A stretch of 64,000 nt of DNA from Brotaphodocola faecis (GCF_040096075.1 NZ_JBBMFJ010000022.1:1-64000), one strand, 5' to 3'; positions 52,906 to 62,028 are shown, counted from the stretch's first letter. Numbers and translations: made by a program. Notes: generated by a model not told the origin, from the letters alone.

Positions 52906-54474
52906 GTGAAAGGATTTGTTACAGCAAAGGAAGCAGCAGAATTGATTAAAAGCGATGATACCGTTGCTTCCGCAGGAATGGCACTGATGGGACTTTGTGA
53001 GGATGTAATTCGCTCCACGGAAGCCAGATTTCTGGAAACCGGAGAACCAAAAAATCTGACGCTTTTCTATGGCGCGCACCAGGGAAACAACCCGATCACC
53101 GAATACGGCTGGGATCACTGGGCACATGAGGGAATGCTGAAACGCTGGAACGGAGGATTTTTAGGAGCATCCCCGAAAATCATGGAACTGTGTAATACAA
53201 ATAAGATTGAAGCGTATTGCTGGCCAATGGGAAATATCCTTCATATGTATCATGAGATCGCAATTGGCCGTCCGGGCTTGATGACCAAAATCGGACTGAA
53301 AACCTATGCGGACCCGCGTCTGGAGGGCAGCAAGGTAAATCAGGTATCCAAGGAAGATATCTGTAAGGTGATTGATTTTGAGGGCGAAGAGTATCTGTTC
53401 TATCCGAAGCCGGTGCTGAATGTGGGACTGATCCGCGGAACCACCGTAGATACCCATGGAAACCTGACCTTCGAGGAGGAGAGTATCAACAGTGAAGCCC
53501 TCTCCCTGGCAATGGCAGTGAAGCAGTGCGGCGGCATTGTTATCGCACAGGCAAAATATAAGGCTGCGGCAGGAACCATCCATCCGAGAACCGTTCATGT
53601 TCCGGGAATCTTTATCGACTATGTTGTGATCAATGAAGATATTCATACCCATCAGCAGAATGAGGCATCTGCTTACAATCCGGCTATGGCAGGAAATGTA
53701 AAGGCAGATCTGGCCGAATTTCCGAAACTGCCGTTAACGGAAGCGAAAGTGATTGCCCGCCGTGCGGCTATGGAGTTAAAGGCAGGAACCAGCATCAATC
53801 TTGGTATCGGTATCCCACAGAATATTGCGTCTGTTGTAAACGAGGAAAAGTGTGGGAAATATGTTACTTTAACCAGTGAGTCCGGAACCGTTGGCGGCGT
53901 TGCCATTACCGGAAAAGCATTCGGAAACTGCTGGAATCCGGAGTGCTTCCTGGATGAAGATGTACAGTTCACCTGGTATTGTGGCGGCGGACTTGGAGCT
54001 GCGTTCCTTGGACTCGCGGAGACCGATGAACGCGGAAATGTCAATGTCAGCAAATTTGGCCCTCGCTTTAACGGCCCGGGCGGATTCATCGATATCACAC
54101 AGCCGACAAAGAAAGTTATTTTCTGTGGCGCCTTTATGGCAGGCAAGCTGCAGACCGAAGTAAAAGACGGAAAGATCCACATTGTAAATGAAGGTAAGTT
54201 CCGCAAGTTCGTATCCAAAGTTGGACAGGTAACCTTCAGTGGTGATTATGCAGTAGAATCCGGCCAGGAAGTTATGTATATCACGGAGCGTGGTGTATTT
54301 GAACTGACAAAAGATGGCCTGATGCTTACAGAAATCGCGCCTGGCATTGACCTGGAGAAAGACATTCTGGCAAATATGGATTTCAAGCCGATCATTTCCC
54401 CGAATTTAAAGGAAATGGATGCAGCATTGTTCCAGGAAGACTGGGGTGGCTTAAAGGCAATTATGGAAGGCTGA
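52906..54474 (+). CDS. Family I CoA-transferase (acetate/3-ketoacid type, YdiF-like)
   Basis: A 522-residue protein in which the alpha and beta halves of a class I CoA-transferase are fused. The catalytic Glu lies in TSESGTVGG (about 327), and GIGIPQNIAS and CGGGLGAAF are conserved. It moves CoA from one acyl-CoA to a free carboxylate. The GTG start at 52906 is five bases after AAGGAGGAG; the GTG at 52900 overlaps that site. First gene of a four-gene operon with a crotonase and a sodium symporter. Confidence 0.87.
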   Translation: MKGFVTAKEAAELIKSDDTVASAGMALMGLCEDVIRSTEARFLETGEPKNLTLFYGAHQGNNPITEYGWDHWAHEGMLKRWNGGFLGASPKIMELCNTNKIEAYCWPMGNILHMYHEIAIGRPGLMTKIGLKTYADPRLEGSKVNQVSKEDICKVIDFEGEEYLFYPKPVLNVGLIRGTTVDTHGNLTFEEESINSEALSLAMAVKQCGGIVIAQAKYKAAAGTIHPRTVHVPGIFIDYVVINEDIHTHQQNEASAYNPAMAGNVKADLAEFPKLPLTEAKVIARRAAMELKAGTSINLGIGIPQNIASVVNEEKCGKYVTLTSESGTVGGVAITGKAFGNCWNPECFLDEDVQFTWYCGGGLGAAFLGLAETDERGNVNVSKFGPRFNGPGGFIDITQPTKKVIFCGAFMAGKLQTEVKDGKIHIVNEGKFRKFVSKVGQVTFSGDYAVESGQEVMYITERGVFELTKDGLMLTEIAPGIDLEKDILANMDFKPIISPNLKEMDAALFQEDWGGLKAIMEG

Positions 54475-54507
54475 ACACAACAATCATAAAAAACGGAGGG
54501 AAGAGAT

Positions 54508-55275
54508 ATGTCAGATATTTTAATGGAAGTAAAAGATAAAATTGCTTATGTAACCTTAAACAGAGGACCGGCAAACGCATTTGTAAACGAGATGTATGTA
54601 GAGTTTGCAAATACCCTTCTGGAACTGGGCGAGCGTGATGATGTTGCGGTTGTTGTGGTTCGTGCCAATGGAAAGATCTTCTGCGGCGGAAATGATATCA
54701 GCGCATTTGATTCCTTTGATTCCCGCACCAAGGCAAACTACTCCGCAGAGTGCTGCGGCAAGGCAGCTGGTGCCGTGTGGGATTGCAAGAAGCCGGTTAT
54801 CTGCGCGGTTCAGGGCGCGGCAATGGGCGCAGGCATGTGTATCGCGGCAGCCAGTGACTTTATTATCGCAGGCGAGGGCGTGAAGTTCGGAATTCCGGAA
54901 GTAAAACTCGGTATCCCGGCAGCAGGCGTATTTGCCCGCATGATCGTTCCGTTACATAAGGCAAAATGGATGGCATTTACCGGCAATCCGGTTACGGCAG
55001 AGGAGCTGTATCAGTACGGCACTGTTATGAAGGTTGTTCCGAAGGCAGAGGTTTGGGATGAGGCAGATAAATTTGCCCATGAGATGGCCGCATCCTGCTA
55101 CCGCGCAGTCAGCATCTTCAAGCAGAACTTCTGCCGCAACCTGGATGCCCGCCTGTATGACCAGTTCATGGTAGAACAGAACAGTTTCATGGATAACATG
55201 ATGTATTCTCATGATTTCAAGGAAGCAATCGCAGCATTTACTGAGAAGAGAGCACCGGAATTTAATGGAAAATAA
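54508..55275 (+). CDS. Crotonase-superfamily enoyl-CoA hydratase/isomerase
   Basis: A 255-residue crotonase-fold protein. The oxyanion-hole segments FCGGNDISAF and GAAMGAGMCIAAASD are present. Glu131 in PEVKLGIP matches the second catalytic Glu of enoyl-CoA hydratase. The first catalytic Glu position is Cys111, so simple hydratase activity is doubtful; an isomerase or another crotonase reaction is possible. The substrate is likely the CoA thioester made by the upstream gene. Confidence 0.85.
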   Translation: MSDILMEVKDKIAYVTLNRGPANAFVNEMYVEFANTLLELGERDDVAVVVVRANGKIFCGGNDISAFDSFDSRTKANYSAECCGKAAGAVWDCKKPVICAVQGAAMGAGMCIAAASDFIIAGEGVKFGIPEVKLGIPAAGVFARMIVPLHKAKWMAFTGNPVTAEELYQYGTVMKVVPKAEVWDEADKFAHEMAASCYRAVSIFKQNFCRNLDARLYDQFMVEQNSFMDNMMYSHDFKEAIAAFTEKRAPEFNGK

Positions 55276-55302
55276 AAGCCATATTGGCAGAGGGGATTAC
55301 AT

Positions 55303-55632
55303 ATGGAGAAAAGAGAAATAGATCCGAAGAGTCGTGATTATGAGTTTTCTGAGATTGAGCCGGATGAGCGCTTTGTACAGACCGCAAAGGAATTCTGGGT
55401 TACCATCGGGACCTTCTGTGTATTTACCGTTCTGATGATCCTGAACCTGTACATGGTGAATGGACCTGATCCGCAGCATTATACGTATGTCTTTGGCTTC
55501 CCGCTCTGGATTTTCTGCCAGATCTGCCTTCTGATCGGCATGGTAGTTGCCGTAATCCTGATTACCACATTTGTTTATCGGGATATGGATATCACGGAGC
55601 ATGGAACTGTAAAACCAAGAGAGAAGAAATAA
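55303..55632 (+). CDS. Small two-helix membrane protein (symporter-associated)
   Basis: A 109-residue protein with two helices (about 33-55 and 65-93) and charged ends. It directly precedes a sodium:solute symporter gene, as YhdT precedes PanF in other bacteria, and probably serves as an accessory to the transporter. AGAGGGG lies before the ATG. Confidence 0.7.
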   Translation: MEKREIDPKSRDYEFSEIEPDERFVQTAKEFWVTIGTFCVFTVLMILNLYMVNGPDPQHYTYVFGFPLWIFCQICLLIGMVVAVILITTFVYRDMDITEHGTVKPREKK

Positions 55633-55659
55633 TGCCAGGGAGAAAGGGGGCAGGCTTTT

Positions 55660-57150
55660 ATGGAAATATCGAGTAGTACAAGAACTACGATTGTAGTTGT
55701 GTTTGCAATTTATACGATCCTGCTGCTGGGGTATAGTCTTTATTCCCGGCGGGCTATGAAAGAAGGAAAGGGAGACTATATCAGTAAGTTTTATACCGGA
55801 GGACGTGACGGTGGTATTCTGATGACTGCCATGATGGTTTCCGCAGGCGTTGCGGGAGCAGGTGTGTTCATGGGAGTGCCGGGCTTTACTTATACCTTCG
55901 GCGCTATCTGGATGGTGTGCTGTTTCTGGTCCATGTGTTCCAACTTCATGGTACTGGGACTGATCGGTAAACGTGTGGGTATTGTAGCCCGCAGAACTAA
56001 TTCCCAGACCTTTGTGGAACTTTTGATGCACCGCTATAATAAGAACAAGCTGGTTGGCTTTTTATGCAGCTTTGTTGTACTGTTCTTCCTGGGAGCCTTT
56101 GCGGTTTCCACCATCACGGGCGGCGGACGTATTTTCCAGATCCTGACCGGACAGGATTACCGTATTGGACTGGCAATCTTTACCGTTCTGGTAATCATTG
56201 CGGCTGTTACGGGTGGTATCAAGGGCGTAGCAACAGCAATTGTCATTCAGGGTATTGTCATGACGGTATCTGTTATCATCCTGTTCTTCATGGGAATCCG
56301 CAGTACTGGTCTCAGCTATACCGGAACGATTCAGGCGCTGATTGAGCAGCAACCAGAGTGGTTCATGCCGGTGAAGGGCGTCGGAATGGTATTCTCCTTT
56401 GCGTTCCTCTGGGGCATGGCTACCTTTACCCTGCCGCATGTTACCATGACGGCACTGACGTATAAAGATTCCCGCACCCTGCATCAGGCAATCAAGGTCG
56501 GAACTGTGGTTGTGGCAATCTGGCTGTTAGGCTTAAATGGACTTTGCTTTACGATTAAGTACCTCTTTCCGGAGGGAACTCTTGCAACCCCGGATCTTGG
56601 AATTCCGACTCTGGCTGTTACGGCAATGCCGCCGTGGGCAGCAGGACTGGTTCTTGCCGGTGTGTGCGGCGCGGTTCAGTCTTCCGTAGGCGGAATGGTA
56701 GTTTCCCTTGCAGGTACTTTTGTAAGTGATGTATACAGCAAACTCATTAATCCGAATGCAAAACCGGAGACCGTTAAGAAGCTGAATATGTGCAGCATCA
56801 TCGTAGTTGCAATCATTGTATTCCTGTTTGCATGTGATCCGCCGGAACTTCTGGCTTCCCTGATTACCTACGCAAGTGGTGGTATGACCGTAGCCTTCTT
56901 CCATGTACTGCTGTTAGGCCTGTTCTGGAAACCGGCCAATGAGTACGGCGCAGTAGCCGGAATCATCAGCGGCATTGCACTGTTCCTTCTGATTGATAAG
57001 GGCATCCTCCCGTTATCTCTTGGAATGAACGCGGCAGTTATGGCAACACTTCTTTCCACCGTCATTATGGTGGTAGTTTCTCTGGTAACTCCGAAAACAC
57101 CGTATGGCATCATTGCCACCTGGTTCGGAAAAGATTATCCGGAACAGTAA
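55660..57150 (+). CDS. Sodium:solute symporter (SSS family)
   Basis: A 496-residue protein with about thirteen helices. SSS features include KFYTGGRDGGILMTAMMVSAG near residue 45 (split here by family gaps), GGIKGVATAIVIQG and a late SSVGGMVVSLAG. Closest in style to the pantothenate/carboxylate branch. It probably imports the acid that the CoA-transferase activates. The ribosome site is AGAAAGGGGG. Last gene of the operon. Confidence 0.88.
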   Translation: MEISSSTRTTIVVVFAIYTILLLGYSLYSRRAMKEGKGDYISKFYTGGRDGGILMTAMMVSAGVAGAGVFMGVPGFTYTFGAIWMVCCFWSMCSNFMVLGLIGKRVGIVARRTNSQTFVELLMHRYNKNKLVGFLCSFVVLFFLGAFAVSTITGGGRIFQILTGQDYRIGLAIFTVLVIIAAVTGGIKGVATAIVIQGIVMTVSVIILFFMGIRSTGLSYTGTIQALIEQQPEWFMPVKGVGMVFSFAFLWGMATFTLPHVTMTALTYKDSRTLHQAIKVGTVVVAIWLLGLNGLCFTIKYLFPEGTLATPDLGIPTLAVTAMPPWAAGLVLAGVCGAVQSSVGGMVVSLAGTFVSDVYSKLINPNAKPETVKKLNMCSIIVVAIIVFLFACDPPELLASLITYASGGMTVAFFHVLLLGLFWKPANEYGAVAGIISGIALFLLIDKGILPLSLGMNAAVMATLLSTVIMVVVSLVTPKTPYGIIATWFGKDYPEQ

Positions 57151-57163
57151 AATCCGCATATAG

Positions 57164-57213
57164 AAAAACAGCGCCGGTATGGAACAAAAAGATTCCGTAT
57201 CGGCGCTGTTTTG
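57164..57213. terminator. Bidirectional terminator
   Basis: A stem of about 19 bp (AAACAGCGCCG side with CGGCGCTGTTT side, two G-U pairs) is closed by an A-rich loop. A and T runs at the two ends suit both convergent genes. Confidence 0.92.
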
Positions 57214-57225
57214 TTCTTAAAGTGA

Positions 57226-58206
57226 TTAATCCGGAACAAAAAGTCCGCTGTGATAGGAGTAGCTGCCCAGTTCATCCAGCAGCCGGTCCATTTCTTTTCT
57301 GTCAGTTGGCAGTTCGCCGGTCAGATAGGAATTGATGATGGCGTAGACATTGCTGCTCTTGTGCAGGCACTGGCGAAACAGATCCGGGAAGGAGGATTTG
57401 GAGGCAAGCCTGCGGTCCCAGGGATTGCACCAGATATCATGATCGATGTTTAATACTTCCCGCGGGTTATTGATCTCATCCGTGACCAGCTTCTGCGATG
57501 CCACCGGCTTTTTCAGAACCAGTTTTTCCACGAAGGCAATTTTGTTGCGTTTGGATCCTTTTGGGTCTGCCAGGGTCCGGCAGCCGAAGCGCAGAGCCAG
57601 GATGGAGCGGTGGATCATGGCCGGGGTCACCTGAAAGTTGTTACTGTAGGTGATGGGATAGTAAGCCTCGTTGATGCATTCAGCCAGGAACCGGGAGATG
57701 AACTGGGTCTCCATGCCGTTTAAACAGATGGTGGCGGCCTGATTGAACTGGGACGGTTTTTTGTGCTTGTACTTCCAGAGGAGGATCGCATCGATGTCAT
57801 TTTCCAGGGCAGCGTGGCGGCCGTGGGCCTGGCTGTTTGGCGCTTTGGCATCGTAGCCGATGCGCCCGTACACGTAAGGATGGCAGATGGAGTCCCCGAT
57901 ATAGTGGTTTAAGTAGCCGCAGAAGTAAGCCAGTCCCTCTTCTCTCTGCTGCCGGGATTTGATTTCACTCAAATGACGCAGGTAACAGACAAAGAAGTCC
58001 TGAATGTGATGCTCATGCATATAGGAGCCTACGTTGCGGTAGTCCCGGTGGCGCAGGATGGGGATGTTGTAGAAGAATATATCCGGTCCCTGCAAGCCAA
58101 GCTGGTAGAGCCAGCGGTATTTGGCAATGATGTATTTTAACTGATTGTTGGGAAGGTCGTTGTAGGCCTTCATTCCTAAGATATAGTGTGTCGTAAATCC
58201 GGGCAT
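57226..58206 (-). CDS. Zinc-dependent phospholipase C-like protein
   Basis: A 326-residue protein that begins MPGFTTHYILG and is rich in conserved His and Asp (MHEHHIQDFF, GYLNHYIGDSICHPY). This is the zinc-dependent PLC/S1-P1 nuclease fold seen in many clostridia. No signal peptide is evident, so it differs from secreted alpha-toxin-type enzymes. Substrate unknown. ATG at 58206 with GAGGTGG upstream. Confidence 0.78.
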   Translation of the reverse strand: MPGFTTHYILGMKAYNDLPNNQLKYIIAKYRWLYQLGLQGPDIFFYNIPILRHRDYRNVGSYMHEHHIQDFFVCYLRHLSEIKSRQQREEGLAYFCGYLNHYIGDSICHPYVYGRIGYDAKAPNSQAHGRHAALENDIDAILLWKYKHKKPSQFNQAATICLNGMETQFISRFLAECINEAYYPITYSNNFQVTPAMIHRSILALRFGCRTLADPKGSKRNKIAFVEKLVLKKPVASQKLVTDEINNPREVLNIDHDIWCNPWDRRLASKSSFPDLFRQCLHKSSNVYAIINSYLTGELPTDRKEMDRLLDELGSYSYHSGLFVPD

Positions 58207-58398
58207 AAAGCCACCTCGTTTTCTGAGGAAGCTCTGAATAGAGCATCCACGATGTAATGGAACCTGAAAACATCGGTTCCCGTAGCTGGATTATAGCATA
58301 TTATATGCAAAAATTCGAGGGGACGGAGCACTTTTGGTGACAAATAAAGGCTGTCGTGTGCATAAGCTGAATAGAAAATCTGATATCCGGGGATAACC

Positions 58399-59727
58399 AT
58401 GCAGCAGACTATGCAGATGTTACACGAAATCGTCTGGGGGCCATGGACGATGTTTTTGTTTTTGGGGACAGGACTGTTCTTTACCGTGAAATCCGGTGGA
58501 TTTCAGATCCGGAAACTGCCGTACTGGTGGAAAAAAACGGTGGGAAGTTTGGGGAACGGTTCGGTTTCTTCGTTCCAGACCTCCTGCACCGCCCTGGCGG
58601 CCACCATTGGCACCGGCAACATTGTCGGCGTGGCAACGGCTCTGACTGCAGGCGGCCCCGGTGCTGTGTTCTGGCTTTGGATTTCCGCCCTCATCGGCAT
58701 GGCTACGGCTTACGCGGAGACCAGCCTGGGGCAGAAGTACCGTTATCGCGGGCCGGACGGAGCATGGCAGTGTGGTCCTATGGTGTCTATGGAGCGCGGG
58801 CTGGGCTGCCGGAGCATGGGACTGATTTACGCGCTGTTTGCGGTACTGGCTTCTTTGGGGATGGGCAGCATGGTGCAGGCGAATGCGGTCAGTGAAACAC
58901 TCCGCTATGAAGCCGGCATGAAAACAGAAATTGTGGCGGCTCTGGTCACAGCCCTGACGGCGGCGGTGGTGTGGGGTGGAATCCGGCGCATTTCCCGGAT
59001 GGCTTCCTGGTTTGTGCCGCTGTCTGCAGGGATTTATTTCCTGTTCTCCGTGTGGGTGCTTGCAGTGTGCCGCCGCCGTATTCCGGCGGTGCTGTTGCAG
59101 ATTGTAAAAGAAGCCTGGACACCCGGAGCCGCAGGCGGTGGAATCGCCGGATTTCTTTTTTCACGGAACGTGCGCTTTGGGCTGGCCCGGGGCGTGTTTT
59201 CCAATGAGGCGGGACTTGGGACGCTGGCGGTACTTCACGGGGCGGCAGAGGATACTGGGCCGGAGGAGCAGGGCATGTGGGCCATGTTCGAGGTGTTCTT
59301 TGATACCAATGTGATCTGCACGCTGACGGCACTGGTAATTTTGTGCGTGGGAGGGGCGCCTGGTCTGGATGGTGCTGCCCTTACTTCCTTTTGTTTCACA
59401 AAAATTCTGGGCAGCTTCGGCGGGATTCTGGTATCTGGCAGTATGGCAGTGTTTGCTTTTGCTACTATCATAGCCTGGTACTATATAGGAAGACAGATGT
59501 TTTCCTACCTGGCGGAGCACTTGTGCCCCGGGGCAGATATAGAATATCTGTATACCGTTCTCTACCTTCTGGCAGTCTGGCTGGGGTGCGTCTGCCGTCT
59601 GGAGCTGGTCTGGATCGTATCGGATCTGGTAAATGGACTGATGGCATATCCAAATCTTCTGTCGCTATGGCTGCTGGCAGAACATGTGAGGTTTCCACGG
59701 ACGGAAATTGCTGACGAAGAGAAATAA
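58399..59727 (+). CDS. Alanine/glycine:cation symporter (AGCS)
   Basis: A 442-residue transporter with about eleven helices. AGCS hallmarks: ATIGTGNIVGVATAL near residue 70 and FSNEAGLGTLAVLHGAAE near 270. It imports alanine, glycine or a related amino acid with sodium. The ATG at 58399 follows CGGGGAT. No glycine riboswitch is visible in the 192-base gap upstream. Confidence 0.88.
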   Translation: MQQTMQMLHEIVWGPWTMFLFLGTGLFFTVKSGGFQIRKLPYWWKKTVGSLGNGSVSSFQTSCTALAATIGTGNIVGVATALTAGGPGAVFWLWISALIGMATAYAETSLGQKYRYRGPDGAWQCGPMVSMERGLGCRSMGLIYALFAVLASLGMGSMVQANAVSETLRYEAGMKTEIVAALVTALTAAVVWGGIRRISRMASWFVPLSAGIYFLFSVWVLAVCRRRIPAVLLQIVKEAWTPGAAGGGIAGFLFSRNVRFGLARGVFSNEAGLGTLAVLHGAAEDTGPEEQGMWAMFEVFFDTNVICTLTALVILCVGGAPGLDGAALTSFCFTKILGSFGGILVSGSMAVFAFATIIAWYYIGRQMFSYLAEHLCPGADIEYLYTVLYLLAVWLGCVCRLELVWIVSDLVNGLMAYPNLLSLWLLAEHVRFPRTEIADEEK

Positions 59728-59840
59728 ATACAATACTAAAAATAAATTATGCAGGCTAACATAAAATCAGTCATGCGACCTAAAAAAATGTATGAATTCA
59801 ACAAAAAACTACCATCTATTTGGCATTCTTTTCCATAGTT

Positions 59841-59885
59841 TTCATAACAGTAAAGTGTTAAACTAGGCTTCATAACATGTTATGA
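59841..59885 (+). promoter_or_regulatory. Palindromic operator candidate before the NCS2 gene
   Basis: A perfect 16-bp palindrome, TCATAACATGTTATGA (59870-59885), lies 28 bases before the start codon. The half-site TTCATAACA also occurs at 59841-59849. No purine riboswitch was recognised in the 185-base gap. Confidence 0.5.
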
Positions 59886-59912
59886 CCGTGAAGAAAAGAG
59901 GAATCAGACACT

Positions 59913-60758
59913 ATGGAATCGAATAAAAAATACGCAAAAGTAACAGAATTTGACGGAGTACCGAGAGCCGGGGAACTGCTTCCGCTGGCATTCCAGCATG
60001 TGGTAGCCATGATCGTGGGTTGCGTGACTCCGGCTATCCGCATTGGTATGATCGCCGGATATATTCTGGCACTGGTTCTGGGCATGGTTTCCTTTGACAA
60101 TGTGGCAGCTGCTTCCTGGTTCCAGCTTCCGCCGGTGGGGCAGTTCGGCATTAAATTTGTGCCGAGCGCCATTGCGGCCATGACCATTATGTGCATCATT
60201 GAGGCCGTGGAAGCCATCGGTGACCTGACATCCACCACATGCGGCGGTATGGACCGTGATCCGTCGGAGCAGGAAATCAGCGGCGGTATTGTGGGAAATG
60301 GTCTCTGCAGTGTGATCGGAGCGTTCTTTGGCGGACTTCCGACCGCAACCTTCAGCCAGAATGTGGGCATTGTCATTCTGACCAGAGTCATCAACCGTTA
60401 CGTTCTGGGTGCTGCGGCCGTATTCATCCTGATTGCGGGATTTATCCCGAAAGCAGCTTCCGTGCTGACCACGATTCCATCCTGCGTTCTGGGCGGAGCA
60501 ACCATTTCGGTATTCTCCATGATTGCCATGACCGGCATCAAGCTGATCCAGAAGGCAGGATTTACCAGCCGGACCATGATGATCGTGGGTGTTTCCGTGG
60601 CCCTTGGCTCTGGTATTACCCAGGCAGAGGGATGCCTGCAGCTGTTCCCGCAGTGGTTTGTAACCATCTTTGGCGGATCCTCCGTTGTGGTTACCACCAT
60701 CCTTTCCATCTTCCTGAACACGATCCTTCCGAAGGAAAGCGAAGGAGAGGAAGCATAA
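59913..60758 (+). CDS. NCS2 uracil/xanthine permease with internal deletion
   Basis: A 281-residue NCS2-family protein; complete members have about 430-460 residues. The N-terminus (LLPLAFQHVVAMIVGCVTPAI) matches helix 1, but the next residues (IGMIAGYILALVLGMVSF) already match about helix 5. After that the family motifs continue to the end (SAIAAMTIMCIIEAVEAIGDLT, LPTATFSQNVG). About 150-170 residues are missing in frame near residue 42. The protein would lack part of its core domain and may not transport. A small, intentional variant or an assembly error cannot be ruled out. Confidence 0.72.
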   Translation: MESNKKYAKVTEFDGVPRAGELLPLAFQHVVAMIVGCVTPAIRIGMIAGYILALVLGMVSFDNVAAASWFQLPPVGQFGIKFVPSAIAAMTIMCIIEAVEAIGDLTSTTCGGMDRDPSEQEISGGIVGNGLCSVIGAFFGGLPTATFSQNVGIVILTRVINRYVLGAAAVFILIAGFIPKAASVLTTIPSCVLGGATISVFSMIAMTGIKLIQKAGFTSRTMMIVGVSVALGSGITQAEGCLQLFPQWFVTIFGGSSVVVTTILSIFLNTILPKESEGEEA

Positions 60759-60890
60759 AAGTTTGACAATAAGCACTTTTCCAGAGCCGGCACCGCCTTG
60801 ACAAGTACAGCAAAACCACCTATACTGTATTTCATTTAGGAATAAACGCTATTGTGAATACAGTCCCCATTGTAGGCGAGGAGAAAAATT

Positions 60891-61808
60891 ATGCTGATGT
60901 ACGTCTGGCTGGTTGTCGGCTTTGTGCTTTTGATCAAGGGAGCAGATTATTTTGTGGAGGCGAGCTCTTCCATTGCGCGGGCGCTGCGGGTGCCAAGCAT
61001 CATCATTGGACTCACCATTGTGGCCTTTGGAACCAGCGCACCGGAGCTGGCGGTCAGCACGACGGCTTCTCTGGCCGGCAGCAATGAGATTGCAGTGGGC
61101 AATGTGATCGGCTCCAATCTGTTTAACCTGCTGGTGGTTTTGGGATGCTGCGGTGTGGTCCGGCCCTTTGTGGTGCAGCTGCGGTGGGATTACGCCGCGT
61201 CTGTTGGTGTGGCAGTGGCCCTGCTTCTGATGATCTTCCGGGATCATTTTATCAGCAGGCCGGAGGCCATTTTTCTGCTGGTGCTGTTTGCCGGATTTCT
61301 TGGTCTGACAATCCGGGACGCTCTGGCGAACCGGACGGAGGAAGATGATGATATCCGCGTGCTTTCTCCTCTGCGCAGTGTGGTTTATATTTTTGGCGGC
61401 ATGGCGGCCATTGTCTGGGGCGGCAATCTGGTGGTGGACAGCGCGAAAGCCATTGCCCTGTCCTTTGGCCTTTCCCAGACTCTTGTGGGGTTGACTGTGG
61501 TTGCTCTTGGAACCTCTCTGCCGGAGCTGGTGACTTCCGTGGTTGCATCCCGGAAAGGGGAAAATGGTCTGGCCCTTGGCAATGTCATCGGTTCCAACAT
61601 CTTTAACATTCTCATGGTGCTTGCCACATCCGCGGCAGTCCATCCCATTGCGGTGACGGAGTTTGCGGTGATTGATACCATCTGTCTGATCGCGGCCAGC
61701 GTGATTACCTGGTTTTTATGCCGCAGCAAGCTTCGCCTCAGCCGGGCAGAGGGCCTGGTGATGCTTGCCATGTATGCGGGGTATCTGGTTTATATCTGCG
61801 TGAGATAG
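60891..61808 (+). CDS. Calcium/sodium antiporter (CaCA family)
   Basis: A 305-residue exchanger with ten helices and the two alpha repeats: VAFGTSAPELAVS near residue 45 and VALGTSLPELVTS near 200, each followed by GNVIGSN. It exports calcium in exchange for sodium or protons, like YrbG. The ATG follows GGCGAGGAG. Confidence 0.92.
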   Translation: MLMYVWLVVGFVLLIKGADYFVEASSSIARALRVPSIIIGLTIVAFGTSAPELAVSTTASLAGSNEIAVGNVIGSNLFNLLVVLGCCGVVRPFVVQLRWDYAASVGVAVALLLMIFRDHFISRPEAIFLLVLFAGFLGLTIRDALANRTEEDDDIRVLSPLRSVVYIFGGMAAIVWGGNLVVDSAKAIALSFGLSQTLVGLTVVALGTSLPELVTSVVASRKGENGLALGNVIGSNIFNILMVLATSAAVHPIAVTEFAVIDTICLIAASVITWFLCRSKLRLSRAEGLVMLAMYAGYLVYICVR

Positions 61809-61837
61809 GTTTTGGAAAACAGAATAATAGAAAACGA

Positions 61838-61970
61838 GTAACTGTTCAATAGGTCTGCGCACTTGCTGCGCTGACCGTAAGAAAACATGAGCTGGCAAGC
61901 AAAAATCCCATTGCCGCAGGCAATTTTTAATGGATTTTTGCTCGTGACTGTGAAGGTACTGAACAGTTAC
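61838..61970. mobile_element. 133-bp relative of the palindromic insertion, copy G
   Basis: The ends are the 11-bp perfect inverted repeats GTAACTGTTCA and TGAACAGTTAC. The last 27 bases match the 27-bp unit with two changes. The interior holds a hairpin (AGCAAAAATCC with GGATTTTTGCT around TTGCC/GGCAA) and no open frame. Flanks GAAAACGA and GAAACGAA are similar but imperfect. It lies 29 bases after the antiporter stop, in the 748-base gap 61809-62556. Confidence 0.7.
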
Positions 61971-61978
61971 GAAACGAA

Positions 61979-62009
61979 AAAGCAGGTGCCGGGAAATAGC
62001 ACCTGCTTT
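61979..62009. terminator. Terminator downstream of the antiporter gene
   Basis: AAAGCAGGTGC pairs with GCACCTGCTTT around a 9-base loop. The T run is better on the minus strand than the plus strand. It follows the 133-bp insertion. Confidence 0.7.
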
Positions 62010-62028
62010 CATTGTTAAAAAGGGAGGA

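Noticed and set aside
49063..57150. Carnitine degradation cluster (caiT-caiB-caiD-like)
   Set aside because: The BCCT gene is on the other strand and separated by the MBL and regulator genes. The CoA-transferase is class I rather than CaiB type, and the crotonase lacks a catalytic Glu found in CaiD.
58207..58398. Glycine riboswitch before the AGCS gene
   Set aside because: The conserved aptamer bulges and tandem layout were not seen in the 192-base gap.
59728..59912. Purine riboswitch before the NCS2 gene
   Set aside because: No purine aptamer pattern; the gap has AT-rich sequence and a palindrome instead.
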